Shown here: positions 8,044-16,595 of the stretch, one piece after another
How positions within the stretch are numbered: the first letter of the stretch is position 1
How the letters are laid out: the number at the start of each line of letters is the position of its first letter
DNA from: Bordetella genomosp. 9
GTDB lineage: Bacteria; Pseudomonadota; Gammaproteobacteria; Burkholderiales; Burkholderiaceae_B
Length of the DNA: 64,000 nucleotides
NCBI RefSeq assembly: GCF_002261425.1
Contig: NZ_NEVJ01000003.1
Location: forward strand, 3,224,001 to 3,288,000
Reading direction: 5' to 3'
The notes under the pieces: generated by a model
Seen by the model: the letters and a program-made list of their open reading frames with translations, nothing else
Database searches by the model: none
What the model was told of the DNA's origin: nothing
Position numbers and translations under genes: made by a program

Positions 8044-8841
8044 TCAAGGCAAAGAGCGGAATGTTAAACCGGCGCGCGCCGTGTCCGCCGTATCCGCCGG
8101 AGACACCGACGCAGCACGCGCCGACGCGGGGTTCGCCGATGCCGAGCTCGCGGCCAGGCTCCGGTCCACCCATGCGGCCAGATCCGCCGCGGCGGCGTCG
8201 GTGGCCGCACGCAGCGCCTGCACGCCGCCTTGCGCATCCTGCGTGGGCGCGGGCGCGCCACGCGCGAGCCGCACGGCGTCCACCACGCGGCGGTCGCGCA
8301 GCAGCACCGCCTGCAAGGCCACCTGCCCCGTACTGGCGCCGCCATCAGGCGCGTAGACCTGCTCGAAGCGGGTCAGCGTGACCTGCAGCAGCGGCGCGCG
8401 CGGATCGACGCCGTCCTGCACCACGGGCCCGGCGGCGGACAGGCGATCGACGACGCGCTGCTGCACCAGTTGCGAAGGCGGCGCCGCCCAGCGGTAGGTG
8501 GCGTAGGAGTGCGGGCTGGCGCTATCGCCGACGCGCCAGATCACGCCGGTATCGGTCAGCATCTGCGCCGCCGAGAAACTCACCGCCACCGCCTCGCGGC
8601 GCGCGCCGGTTGCCGAGGCGGATGCCGGGGCAGCGCCGGCGCCTGGCGCCGTCGATGGTCCGGACGTCGCGGACGCAGCGGACGCAGCGGGCGCCGTGCT
8701 TGACGGCCCCAGATCGAACAGCTGCGCGGGCGCGGCGCCGCGGCCCAGGCTGCAGCCGCCCAGAACCACCGACAACGTCAGCATCAGGGGCAGCTGCCAC
8801 TCCACGCCCCGTATCGCATATCCCGCCATGCGCTTGCTCAT
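8044..8841 (-). CDS. ABC-type transport auxiliary lipoprotein (PqiC/MlaD-partner type)
   Basis: Outer-membrane or periplasmic lipoprotein that accompanies MCE-type lipid transporters. The 265-residue product has an N-terminal hydrophobic segment ending in the lipobox VLGGC, then an Ala/Ser/Pro-rich linker and a domain with the ABC_trans_aux pattern (QLFDLGP, VSFSAAQMLTD.GVIWRVGD, HSYATYRWAAPPSQLVQ, VTLTRFEQVY). The linker contains short Ala/Ser peptide repeats coded by tandem GGACGCAGC units near 8670-8690. Its start overlaps the stop of the MCE gene by 4 bp (ATGA), so the two are translationally coupled. It is the fourth gene of the transporter operon. Confidence 0.88.
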   Translation of the reverse strand: MSKRMAGYAIRGVEWQLPLMLTLSVVLGGCSLGRGAAPAQLFDLGPSSTAPAASAASATSGPSTAPGAGAAPASASATGARREAVAVSFSAAQMLTDTGVIWRVGDSASPHSYATYRWAAPPSQLVQQRVVDRLSAAGPVVQDGVDPRAPLLQVTLTRFEQVYAPDGGASTGQVALQAVLLRDRRVVDAVRLARGAPAPTQDAQGGVQALRAATDAAAADLAAWVDRSLAASSASANPASARAASVSPADTADTARAGLTFRSLP

Positions 8842-9794
8842 TCCCGTGCTCTCCCGAATCCTTCGAAGCCGGCTTCGCCCGGCCCTGGCCGGGGCGGCGG
8901 CGCGCCAAAAATGATCGATTGCGGCGTGTCCCCGACGCGGCGCACGGTCGACGACAGATTGCGCGCCGTGGCGCTGACCTGGTTCGCCATGCCGCTGACG
9001 GCCGGCAGCGTCTCGTTCGACAGCCGCGACGCGGCGTAGGCGATTTCGCGCAGGCTGCGTGTGGCCACCGCCAGCGGACCGTCGGGCGCATCCAGGCGCG
9101 CCACCGCGACCCGCGCCTGCTGCGCCAGCGCCGAGATATCGCGCGCGGTCCCCTGCGCCTGGCGGGCGGTTTCGTTCAGGCTGTCCACCAGGGGCCCGAT
9201 CCTGGCCATCATGGGCCGCAACTGCGTGCTGGCGTCCTTCAACGACGCCGAGACGGTCGCCGCGTCCTGCAAGGCCGACTGCAGCGCCTGCACGTTCTGG
9301 TCGTTCAAAAGCACGGCCAGCTGGCTGGAGATCCTGTCGAGATTTCCGACGATATTCCCGCCGCCTTGCGACAGGCGCTCGAATAGGCCCGGCCGCAAGG
9401 GGATCTCCGGCAATGCATCGCCTTGGCGCGTCAGCCGCACATGCGAACTGCCGTCATCGCGCAGATCGATGTTCGCCAGGCCCGTCACGCCCTGCACGCC
9501 CAATTCCGCCCAGGTCGCCGACGTCACCGGCGTGGTGGGCGCCACGCCGATGCGTATGCGCACGCGTCCAGGCACGTTGGGGTCGAAGCTCAGCGATTGG
9601 ACCTTGCCCACCGGCACGCCCTGGTAACGCACCGGCGACTGCTGGGTCAGCCCGCTCACCGCCGTCTTGGAAACGATCTCGTATTCGGTCAGCGTCGTAC
9701 GGTCGCGATTGATGAACAACGCGATCAACAGCACGGCCGCCAGCAGCACCAGGGTGAAGGCACCCGCCAGCAGCGCGTGGCTACGGCTTTCCAT
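8838..9794 (-). CDS. MCE/MlaD-family lipid-transport substrate-binding protein
   Basis: An inner-membrane anchored MCE protein that binds phospholipid or another hydrophobic substrate in the periplasm. It has one N-terminal transmembrane helix (residues about 8-28), the MCE domain (YEIVSKTAVSGLTQQSPVRYQGVPVGKV..., about 35-115) and a long helical C-terminal part (about 150-290) rich in Ala/Gln/Ser as in the needle-forming or coiled MCE proteins, ending in a Pro/Gly-rich tail. At 318 residues it is longer than E. coli MlaD (about 180). It overlaps the ATPase gene upstream by 14 bp and the lipoprotein gene downstream by 4 bp. Confidence 0.92.
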   Translation of the reverse strand: MESRSHALLAGAFTLVLLAAVLLIALFINRDRTTLTEYEIVSKTAVSGLTQQSPVRYQGVPVGKVQSLSFDPNVPGRVRIRIGVAPTTPVTSATWAELGVQGVTGLANIDLRDDGSSHVRLTRQGDALPEIPLRPGLFERLSQGGGNIVGNLDRISSQLAVLLNDQNVQALQSALQDAATVSASLKDASTQLRPMMARIGPLVDSLNETARQAQGTARDISALAQQARVAVARLDAPDGPLAVATRSLREIAYAASRLSNETLPAVSGMANQVSATARNLSSTVRRVGDTPQSIIFGAPPPRPGPGEAGFEGFGRARE

Positions 9795-10626
9795 ACATCA
9801 ACTCCTTTGGAGCCAGGTCGCCAAGCGCGCGCCGGCCGCGCTCGCCCAGGAAGAAAGCGTGGATGAAGGGATGATCCACCTTGAGGATCTCCGGCACGGT
9901 ATCGCAGGCGATGACGTGCTTGTCGGCCAGCACGGCCACGCGCGACGACAGCGCGAGCAGCGTATCCAGGTCATGCGTGACCATCACCACGGTGAAATGC
10001 AGCTGCCGGTGCAGATTGCGCACCAGATCGACGAATTCATCGGAGCGCTGCGGATCCAGTCCCGCCGTCGGCTCGTCCAGGAACAGCAGTTGGGGATCCA
10101 GCGACAGCGCGCGCGCCAGGGCCACGCGCTTGATCATGCCGCCCGACAGATCGGCCGGACGCTTGTGCGCGTCGTCCGGCGACAGGCCGACCATTTCCAG
10201 GCGGCACATCACCACGTCCTGCACCAGCCCCTCCGGTATGGTGCGCAGCTCGCGCAGCGGCAAGGCGACGTTGTCGAACACCGACAGCGCCGAAAACAGC
10301 GCGCCGGCCTGGAACAGCACGCCCCAGCGTCGCGCGAGCTGCCCGCATTCGAAGGTGCTCATCTCCGACACCGGCATGCCCAATACGGTCACGCTGCCGG
10401 CCGCCGGCTTGTCCAGGCCCATGATCTGCCGCAGCAGCGTGGTCTTGCCCGAGCCCGATCCGCCCACCAGCGACAGGATTTCGCCGGGGTAGACCGTCAG
10501 GTCCAGGTTCTCGTGCACGACGTGATCGCCGAAAGCCGTCTTCAGCCCCACGACCGAGATGATGGGCTCCACCGTCAGCGCGTTGTCGGTGAACAGATGC
10601 CGCTGTTGACTGATATCGTCCTTCAT
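9781..10626 (-). CDS. MlaF-like ABC transporter ATP-binding protein
   Basis: Cytoplasmic ATPase of the MCE-type lipid transporter. The 281-residue product has Walker A GGSGSGKTT, a Q-loop (VLFQAGALFSALSVFDNVALPL, characteristic of the MlaF branch), the signature LSGGMIKRVALARAL, Walker B LLFLDEPTAGLD and the switch histidine in VMVTHDLD. The ATG at 10626 overlaps the permease stop by 4 bp (positions 10623-10626). A much longer upstream frame exists but only because the permease gene is open in two frames. Confidence 0.95.
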   Translation of the reverse strand: MKDDISQQRHLFTDNALTVEPIISVVGLKTAFGDHVVHENLDLTVYPGEILSLVGGSGSGKTTLLRQIMGLDKPAAGSVTVLGMPVSEMSTFECGQLARRWGVLFQAGALFSALSVFDNVALPLRELRTIPEGLVQDVVMCRLEMVGLSPDDAHKRPADLSGGMIKRVALARALSLDPQLLFLDEPTAGLDPQRSDEFVDLVRNLHRQLHFTVVMVTHDLDTLLALSSRVAVLADKHVIACDTVPEILKVDHPFIHAFFLGERGRRALGDLAPKELMYGKP

Positions 10627-11759
10627 AAAGGCACCCCGCTCAGTATGACGGCATACAAGGCATCGACCAGGATCACGCCCGTGATCGACGTCACCACGGA
10701 CGTCGTCGTACGGCGCCCCAGGCTTTCCGTATTGGGCTCGATGTTCAGCCCGAAATAGCAGGCCACGAGCGCGATCACCACGCCGAAGGTGGCGCCCTTG
10801 ACCAGGCCGATGCCGTAGTTCGACAAGGTCACCGCGTCGGGCAGCGAATTCAGGAACCAGGACAGCGGCACGCCCAATTGCGCGCGCGCGGCCAGCATCC
10901 CGCCCAGCAGCGCCAAGGCGTCGGTCCATACCACCAATAGCGGCATCGCCACCGCCAGGGCCACCACGCGCGGCAGGATCAGGCGCTGGCTGTACGAAAT
11001 GCCCATGACGGCCATGGCGTCGAGCTCCTGCGTGACGCGCATCACGCCGATCTGCGCCGTGAAGGCGGAGCCCGAACGGCCCGCCACCAGGATGGCCGCG
11101 AGCACCGGCCCCAGTTCCCGCACGATCGACGTGCCGAGCAAGCGCACGATGAAGCGGTCGGCGCCGTAATTCTGCAGTTGCTGCGACGACAGGTAGGAAA
11201 TGACCACGCCGATCAGGAAGCCGACCAGCGCCGTGATACCCAGCGCCTGCGCGCCGGCGCGATAGATCTGCGCGGATATCTCGCGCCAGGGCCCACGCGC
11301 GGGATTGCGGATCAACGTCCCCAGGTCCAGTATCAACTGGCCCAGCATGATGATCATGGCATAGCCATGGCGCGCGCCGACCAGGATGGCCTCGCCCAGC
11401 TTGACGACGGGGCCCAGGCGGTCTTCCGGCGGCGGAGGCGGCGCCACGGTTTCGTGTGGATGGGCGGCCAGGGCGTCGAAGACTTCCTTCATGCCGCCCG
11501 ACAGGCGTACGCGTTCGGGCAGCTTGTCGCCCCAGGCATGCCAGATCAGGTTCGCGCCGACGGTGTCGAGCCGCCCGATACCGGTCAGGTCCCAGCGGGC
11601 ATCCTGTCCGGCGGCCTCCAGGGCCCGGCAGCGCGCCAGGACCTCGCCACGCCGCGCCAGGGCGTGGACGCTCCAATCGCCGCTCACATAGCAGACGCCG
11701 CCGGACAGACGGAAAGGCGGCGCGGCGGCGGACGACGGAGTCAGGGCGGTCTGGACCAT
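10623..11759 (-). CDS. STAS-fused MlaE-type ABC permease
   Basis: Inner-membrane permease of the MCE lipid transporter, first gene of the four-gene operon. Residues about 15-105 form a STAS-like domain (FRLSGGVCYVSGDWSV..., WDLTGIGRLDTVGANLIW), equivalent to the separate MlaB protein of E. coli; the rest is the MlaE permease with about five to six membrane helices, including ALGITALVGFLIGVVISYLSS and ELGPVLAAILVAGRSGSA. The fusion explains why there is no separate mlaB gene here. The start is uncertain: I use ATG 11759 (378 residues); ATG 11861 would add a Pro-rich 34-residue leader with no ribosome site. It is divergent from birA. Confidence 0.92.
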   Translation of the reverse strand: MVQTALTPSSAAAPPFRLSGGVCYVSGDWSVHALARRGEVLARCRALEAAGQDARWDLTGIGRLDTVGANLIWHAWGDKLPERVRLSGGMKEVFDALAAHPHETVAPPPPPEDRLGPVVKLGEAILVGARHGYAMIIMLGQLILDLGTLIRNPARGPWREISAQIYRAGAQALGITALVGFLIGVVISYLSSQQLQNYGADRFIVRLLGTSIVRELGPVLAAILVAGRSGSAFTAQIGVMRVTQELDAMAVMGISYSQRLILPRVVALAVAMPLLVVWTDALALLGGMLAARAQLGVPLSWFLNSLPDAVTLSNYGIGLVKGATFGVVIALVACYFGLNIEPNTESLGRRTTTSVVTSITGVILVDALYAVILSGVPL

Positions 11760-12073
11760 GGGCGAATCGATGGGGCCGGTCTGGCGCCGACCCTCGTGGG
11801 CGCGAACAGGGCTAATGATACGCGGAGTGGGTTGCGGGGCGGGTGGCCGTGGCACAGTCATCACGGCCAGGTGGTCGCGGCCTCGGTGGTCGCGGCCATT
11901 CGGGCCTTGAAGTCAGGACCTGGGCCATCATGGCCCGCGTCCCGCCGCGCATCCCGGCGATCTGGAAGGGAAAAGGCAGCACTGACTATAAAATCCGGCC
12001 TGGATGTCCGTTGACCTGCCCTGGTCTTCCCCTCGCGGAAGAGCCGCCCTGCCTCAGCAATCGCCGTTCCCCA
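11760..12073. other. Divergent intergenic region, lipid transporter / birA
   Basis: About 314 bp if the shorter starts of both flanking genes are right. It should carry promoters for both directions. One candidate -10 box for birA (11987-11992) is listed separately. The frames that stay open here in both directions have no family resemblance and I treat them as non-coding extensions. Confidence 0.5.
11987..11992 (+). promoter_or_regulatory. Candidate -10 box upstream of birA
   Basis: TATAAA (in ACTATAAAATCC) is the best -10 match in the birA upstream region, 82 bp before the chosen ATG. The matching -35 is weak (TGGAAG at 18-bp spacing). Confidence 0.3.
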
Positions 12074-13003
12074 ATGCCACGCCCACCCGAACTCCCGTCG
12101 CCCGAACACATGGCCACCGCGCTGCGCGCGCGGCTGATGGACGGCGCCGCGGCGCCTTTCGGGCGGGTGGATTGGGTGGCGGAGACCGGATCGACCAATG
12201 CGGATCTGCTGGCTCGAGGGCGGGAGTCGGGGCGGCAGCCCGTTCAAGCGCGAGGAGCGGCACCTGAGCCCGGAGCGGCCCAGGCCGCGACCGGCCATGG
12301 TCCTTCCCCCGACCACGCCAGCACGCGCAAGCCATGGCTGCTCGGCGCACACCTGCAGCAGACCGGCCGCGGCCGCGCCGGGCGCGCCTGGCAGAACCGC
12401 CCCGGCCAGGCCCTGATGCTCTCCTGCGCCTTCGACACCTCGCTCGCCGCCGCCAGCCTGCCCGTCCTGTCGCCGCTGGCCGGCCTGGTCGCCTGCGAGG
12501 CCCTGCGTGCCATCGCGGGACCGGGCGGCGATCGCCTGTGCGTCAAATGGCCCAATGACGTGCAATGGGGCAATGGCAAACTCGCCGGCGTCCTGGTCGA
12601 GACCACGCGCAATCCGGGCCCGCCGGCGGCGGGCCATACGGTGGTGATCGGCATGGGCATGAATCTGCTCGATGGCGCGGCGCTGTCGCAGGCGCTGGGA
12701 CGCGACGTCGCGGATTGGACTTCGAGCGGATGCGGCGCGGCGCTCAGCGACGTGGTGGCCGACGTCGCCCTGGCCTGGCGCGCGGCGCTGGCCCAGGTGG
12801 AAAGCGAAGGCTTCGCGGCCTTCGTCGGCCGCTTCCGGCGGCTCGATGCGCTGGAGGGACGGGATATCCAGGTGCTGGACCGCGGCAATGTGCTGCATCA
12901 GGGCCTGGGCTGCGGCGTCGATGCACAGGGCAGGCTGTGCGTGCGCACCTGGGAAGGTGAAGTGCCGGTGTCCGTCGGCGAGATCTCGGTGAGGCCGGCA
13001 TGA
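12074..13003 (+). CDS. birA: Biotin-[acetyl-CoA-carboxylase] ligase, no DNA-binding domain
   Basis: Attaches biotin to the carrier protein of acetyl-CoA carboxylase through biotinyl-AMP. The 309-residue product has ETGSTNADLL near the N terminus, the nucleotide/biotin-binding loop QTGRGRAGRAWQ, the KWPNDV signature, GKLAGVLVET and a C-terminal SH3-like domain ending VSVGEISVRPA. It lacks the N-terminal helix-turn-helix of E. coli BirA, so it should be a ligase only, not a repressor. Between ARGRESGR and the GRGR loop there is an Ala/Pro/Gly-rich insert of about 30 residues (near 12230-12320) absent in most homologues. The start is not fixed by a ribosome site; ATG 12110 is an alternative. Its stop overlaps the coaX start (ATGA). 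Confidence 0.93.
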   Translation: MPRPPELPSPEHMATALRARLMDGAAAPFGRVDWVAETGSTNADLLARGRESGRQPVQARGAAPEPGAAQAATGHGPSPDHASTRKPWLLGAHLQQTGRGRAGRAWQNRPGQALMLSCAFDTSLAAASLPVLSPLAGLVACEALRAIAGPGGDRLCVKWPNDVQWGNGKLAGVLVETTRNPGPPAAGHTVVIGMGMNLLDGAALSQALGRDVADWTSSGCGAALSDVVADVALAWRAALAQVESEGFAAFVGRFRRLDALEGRDIQVLDRGNVLHQGLGCGVDAQGRLCVRTWEGEVPVSVGEISVRPA

Positions 13004-13935
13004 AGACGATTTTGTTGATCGATTCGGGGAATACGCGGCTGAAGGTCGCGGTGGTCGCGGTGGGCGCAGGGGGCTTCGTGGGCTCGGTCGACGCGGCGAG
13101 GGCGGCCGACGCGCTGGCCGGAACCGTCGGTGACCGCCCCCTGGCCGCGACTGCCGGCGGCATACGCGCCCACGCCATCGACACCCACGACGCCCAGGGA
13201 TTCGCTGATTGGCTTGCGGGCCTGCCAGCCGCGCCAGTCGGCGCGTTGGGCACCAACGTCGCAGGCGCGGCCCGCGCCGCCGGCATCGAGGCAGCCCTGG
13301 CGCAGATAGGCTGCCCCACGCGCTGGATCCTGCCGCAAGCCCAGGCCTACGGGCTGACGTCCCGCTACACGCAGCCGGAACAACTCGGCGCGGATCGCTG
13401 GGCCTCCATGCTGGGCGTGATGACGCTGCGAACGCCAATGTCGCCCACGCCCACCGCCGGCCATACAGCGGCAGAAAGAGAAACACCCTCGCCTTTCGTG
13501 CTGGCCAGCTTCGGCACCGCCACCACGATAGACACCGTCAGCGCGGATGGTGTGTTCGAAGGCGGCCTGATCCTGCCCGGCCCGGCGCTGATGAAAAGCG
13601 CCCTGGCCGCGGGCACCGCCAACCTGCCCTTGGCCCAGGGCCAGGTCACGGCCTACCCGACCGACACGCAACAGGCGATCTCGTCCGGCGTCGCGGCCGC
13701 GCAGGCCGGCGCGGTGCTCAGGCAATGGCTGGCTGGGGTGCGGCGCTATGGCACGCCCCCGCGCATTTACGCCGCCGGCGGAGGCTGGCCGGAAGTCGAA
13801 GGGGAGATCCGGCGCTTGCTCGGCGACGCGGCGGAAAGCATGGGCTGCTTGCCGCCCACCATCACCGTGATCGAAAATCCCGTACTGTATGGCCTGGCGC
13901 GCATCGCCCGCGCCGAGAACCTGGGGCTGTCCTAA
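13000..13935 (+). CDS. coaX: Type III pantothenate kinase (Baf)
   Basis: Phosphorylates pantothenate in the first step of coenzyme A synthesis; type III enzymes need a monovalent cation and are not feedback-inhibited. The 311-residue protein has the three ASKHA motifs: IDSGNTRLK (phosphate 1), PEQLGADRWASM (the LGxDR motif with catalytic Asp) and SFGTATTIDTV (phosphate 2), then GGLILPGPALM. In Bordetella pertussis the orthologue is the Bvg accessory factor Baf, named for an effect on toxin expression. It overlaps birA by 4 bp, and its TAA shares a base with the ATG of the small downstream gene, so the three form one operon. Confidence 0.95.
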   Translation: MKTILLIDSGNTRLKVAVVAVGAGGFVGSVDAARAADALAGTVGDRPLAATAGGIRAHAIDTHDAQGFADWLAGLPAAPVGALGTNVAGAARAAGIEAALAQIGCPTRWILPQAQAYGLTSRYTQPEQLGADRWASMLGVMTLRTPMSPTPTAGHTAAERETPSPFVLASFGTATTIDTVSADGVFEGGLILPGPALMKSALAAGTANLPLAQGQVTAYPTDTQQAISSGVAAAQAGAVLRQWLAGVRRYGTPPRIYAAGGGWPEVEGEIRRLLGDAAESMGCLPPTITVIENPVLYGLARIARAENLGLS

Positions 13936-14087
13936 TGCGCATACTCTTCATCCTGATCGTGCTCGCCAACGTCGTCGTCTATGGCATCGGCCAGGGGTGG
14001 CTGGGCGTGCAGCCGGACGATGAAGGCCGGGATCCGATGAAGCTGCAGCAGCAGTTGAATGCGGATAAGGTGGTGGTGGGGAAGTAG
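13935..14087 (+). CDS. Small single-pass membrane protein (remnant or short form of a SPOR protein?)
   Basis: A 50-residue protein beginning MRILFILIVLANVVVYGIGQ, a clear hydrophobic helix, followed by a polar tail ending DKVVVGK. Its ATG overlaps the coaX stop (TAATG), which strongly suggests it is translated. In other betaproteobacteria a gene for a larger protein with a similar N-terminal helix and a C-terminal SPOR domain often follows coaX; here the frame stops after the helix and a short tail. It may be a shortened descendant of that gene or an independent small protein; I cannot choose. Confidence 0.65.
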   Translation: MRILFILIVLANVVVYGIGQGWLGVQPDDEGRDPMKLQQQLNADKVVVGK

Positions 14088-14124
14088 CCGGTCACCCATC
14101 GGCAGCGCGACGCCTTCCCATCCA

Positions 14125-15264
14125 TCAGGAAATTGCCTTGGTCAGCGTCTTCACGATGTGGTCCTGTTGCGCTTCAGTCAAACCTACCCACAACGGAAGG
14201 CGAACCAGACATTCCGACTGCACGTCCGTCACTGCCATGGACCCGTGCACGCGGCCATAGCGCCGGCCGGCGGGCGACGAATGTAGCGGCACGTAATGCG
14301 AGACGGGATAAATCTCGCTGCGCTTCAATTCGCCGAGCACCTTTTGGCGCTGTACGCCTGGTCGCAGAAGCACGTAATACATATGGGCGTTGTGCTGGCA
14401 CTCCACGGGCACCATGGGGCGGCGCAGTAAACCCGCGCGTTCAAGGGGCTCGATCAGATCGTGATAACGATTCCAGCTCGCCAGCCGTTCCCGTGTTATC
14501 CGCTCCGCTTCTTCCAATTGCGCCCAGAGAAACGCGGCGATCAATTCTCCCGGCAAAAACGAAGACCCGACTTCCTGCCAGGTATATTTATCAACTTCAC
14601 CCCGAAAGAACCGGCTGCGGTCGGTCCCCTTTTCACGGATGATTTCCGCGCGTGCGGCCAGATCGGCGACGTTCACCAGCAGGGCGCCCCCTTCGCCGGA
14701 TATGACGTTTTTTGTCTCGTGAAAGCTGTACGCGCCCAAGTCGCCGATGCTACCCAGCACTCGGCCCTTGTAGCTTGCCATCACACCCTGCGCCGCATCC
14801 TCCACGACTTTAAGGTTGTGGCGTTTGGCCACGGCCATGATCGTGTCCATCTCGCAGGCCACGCCGGCATAATGCACCGGAACGATCGCGCGCGTGCGTG
14901 GCGTTATTGCTGCTTCGATCAGCCGCTCATCCAGGTTCAAGGTGTCTTCTCGTATGTCGACGAACACCGGCACACCGCCGCGAAGCACGAATGCATTGGC
15001 GGTGGACACGAATGTGTACGAAGGCATGATGACCTCGTCGCCCGGCTGGATATCCAGCAATAACGCGGCCATTTCGAGCGCCGCAGTGCAGGAGTGGGTC
15101 AGCATCGCCCTATTGCAACCGGTGCGCTGTTCGAGCCAGTGATGGCAACGCTTGGTGAAAGGCCCATCGCCCGCCAGCATATTCCCGAACTTTGCTTCGG
15201 TGATGTAATACAGTTCCTTCCCCGTCATGTAGGGGCGATTGAACGGTATGAGACCGTCGGTCAT
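14125..15264 (-). CDS. wecE: dTDP-4-amino-4,6-dideoxygalactose transaminase
   Basis: A PLP sugar aminotransferase of the DegT/DnrJ/EryC1 family that aminates dTDP-4-keto-6-deoxy-D-glucose to dTDP-4-amino-4,6-dideoxy-D-galactose (dTDP-Fuc4N). The 379-residue sequence follows E. coli WecE (RffA) closely: PFNRPYMTGKEL, DIQPGDEVIMPSYTFVST, IVPVHYAGVACEMDTIMA, VVEDAAQGVM, the PLP lysine in SFHETKNVISGEGGAL, and REKGTDRSRFFRGEVDKYTW. The substrate is supplied by RfbA and RfbB encoded at 50.6-53.5 kb. It is the last gene of the minus-strand block and lies 9 bp after the methyltransferase gene. Its presence predicts a Fuc4N-type sugar, perhaps N-acylated, in the polysaccharide. Confidence 0.94.
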   Translation of the reverse strand: MTDGLIPFNRPYMTGKELYYITEAKFGNMLAGDGPFTKRCHHWLEQRTGCNRAMLTHSCTAALEMAALLLDIQPGDEVIMPSYTFVSTANAFVLRGGVPVFVDIREDTLNLDERLIEAAITPRTRAIVPVHYAGVACEMDTIMAVAKRHNLKVVEDAAQGVMASYKGRVLGSIGDLGAYSFHETKNVISGEGGALLVNVADLAARAEIIREKGTDRSRFFRGEVDKYTWQEVGSSFLPGELIAAFLWAQLEEAERITRERLASWNRYHDLIEPLERAGLLRRPMVPVECQHNAHMYYVLLRPGVQRQKVLGELKRSEIYPVSHYVPLHSSPAGRRYGRVHGSMAVTDVQSECLVRLPLWVGLTEAQQDHIVKTLTKAIS

Positions 15265-15273
15265 CGTTTTCTC

Positions 15274-16140
15274 TCAGGTCGTTTGCTTTCGCGCCACAAT
15301 AAGGCGGGATCCGCCAATCGGGAATCGCACGTTTGCGCGTATCAATCTCAGCTCCGCCGACATGACGGCATAAAAGGCGGCGTTCACATGGCGCGACAGT
15401 TTAAATTCCTTGGCGGGATCCGGATTCGCCTTCTTGTTGAGCGCGCGCGCCAGATACATGACCGGCAGCAACAACGATACGAATGATGTGCTGAGACGAA
15501 TATCGAACCCGGCCGCGCGAAGCTTCGCGTGCATGTCGGTGGCGGAATAACGCCTGACGTGACGAGCACGCTCGTCGGCCGCGCTCCATAGCCATTGATG
15601 CTGCGGCACGGTGACCAGCAAGTGTCCGCCGGGAAGTAACGCGTTATGCAGTTGCGCGAGTACCTCCGAGTCCTCCTCGATATGTTCGAGTACATCGAAG
15701 GCGCCGATGGCGTCGAATTCGTCGCAAAACGGCATACGTCGGGCGTCCACCTGCATGAAGCTGGCACGCGGGACACGGCGGGCTGCAAACCCGAGCCCTT
15801 CGGTGAAAATCTCGCTGCCGTACAGCCGAGATTGAGGGAATTCCCGGGCGAGCCCGGCGAGCACATAGCCGGTCCCGCACCCGACCTCGAGAAATGCGCG
15901 GAGTCCAGGAACGTACTTTCTCATTGCCCAGATGATCAGCCGGTTCCTTGCCTCGAACCAGAAGTACCCATCTTCCAGTGCGGCAAGCTCCGAGAAATAG
16001 CTGGCTTCGAAACCGCCACCGCCATGGGCGAGCTCCGGCGCGTACGCATCGAAACCGTCCACTATTTGGGGACGATAGCCGCAACCGGGACATTCCGTGC
16101 CGGCGGAATAACAGCTGTCGCAGGCTAGGCAACGCCTCAT
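15274..16140 (-). CDS. Class I SAM-dependent methyltransferase with N-terminal zinc-ribbon-like motif
   Basis: A 288-residue methyltransferase. Motif I is LEVGCGTGYVL (about 83-93), followed by an acidic strand end (YGSEI), the post-I/motif II AFDVLEHIEEDSEVL and motif III LLPGGHLLVTVPQHQWLWS. The first 25 residues carry CLACDSC and CPGCGY, four to five cysteines in a rubredoxin or zinc-ribbon pattern often seen on methyltransferases of polysaccharide loci. A hydrophobic patch near 215-230 (SLLLPVMYLARAL) suggests membrane association. Target unknown; O- or N-methylation of a sugar or lipid-linked intermediate is the obvious guess. It overlaps the GtrA gene by 4 bp. Confidence 0.85.
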   Translation of the reverse strand: MRRCLACDSCYSAGTECPGCGYRPQIVDGFDAYAPELAHGGGGFEASYFSELAALEDGYFWFEARNRLIIWAMRKYVPGLRAFLEVGCGTGYVLAGLAREFPQSRLYGSEIFTEGLGFAARRVPRASFMQVDARRMPFCDEFDAIGAFDVLEHIEEDSEVLAQLHNALLPGGHLLVTVPQHQWLWSAADERARHVRRYSATDMHAKLRAAGFDIRLSTSFVSLLLPVMYLARALNKKANPDPAKEFKLSRHVNAAFYAVMSAELRLIRANVRFPIGGSRLIVARKQTT

Positions 16141-16595
16141 TCCGCCTCCGATGGCACGCTGCGCGGCCTGAATACAAAAAGCTTGTACGCGCTGAAGAGA
16201 AAGGCCGCGACGATGAAGATCGCCGCGGCTTGCACCGCTTGATGAGGATAGCCCAGCTTGTCCACGAACATGGACAGGATGGCGAGGTTCAACAGATAAC
16301 CCATCAACTGTATCAGCAGGTATTTGACCGCGGTTCCCATGACATTGCCCTTATGCGCGAAGGTCAACCTGCGGTTCCCCCAGAACCCGATGGCCGCGCC
16401 GACACCGTAGAGTATCGTCATGGTCAGCTTGGGCGTCGCGCCAAGATAAGTCGCGGCCAGATAGATCAGATAGCCCACCAGGTTGTTACCGACGCCGACC
16501 ACGCCATAACGCAGCAACTGCGCGAAGGTGTAGTCGGACGCCCACCACCGACCGTTTGGCGTCTTTTGCGAAACGGGCACCTGACGGTCAGCCAT
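16137..16595 (-). CDS. GtrA-family membrane protein
   Basis: A 152-residue protein with four predicted membrane helices (LLRYGVVGVGNNLVGYLIYL, LTMTILYGVGAAIGFWGNRRL, YLLIQLMGYLLNLAILSMFV, AAAIFIVAAFLFSAYKLFVF). The RYGVVGxxN start and the GFWGNRRLTF loop are typical of GtrA, a family thought to flip polyprenyl-phosphate-linked sugars across the inner membrane. I chose the ATG at 16595, which overlaps the stop of the upstream ATP-grasp/HAD gene; a longer frame upstream has no coding character. A second GtrA gene lies at 40.4 kb. Confidence 0.88.
   Translation of the reverse strand: MADRQVPVSQKTPNGRWWASDYTFAQLLRYGVVGVGNNLVGYLIYLAATYLGATPKLTMTILYGVGAAIGFWGNRRLTFAHKGNVMGTAVKYLLIQLMGYLLNLAILSMFVDKLGYPHQAVQAAAIFIVAAFLFSAYKLFVFRPRSVPSEAE

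Noticed and set aside
9781..11676. A 631-codon minus-strand frame joining an N-terminal extension to the MlaF-like ATPase
   Set aside because: The extension overlaps the permease gene out of frame; the ATPase has its own ATG at 10626 coupled to the permease stop.
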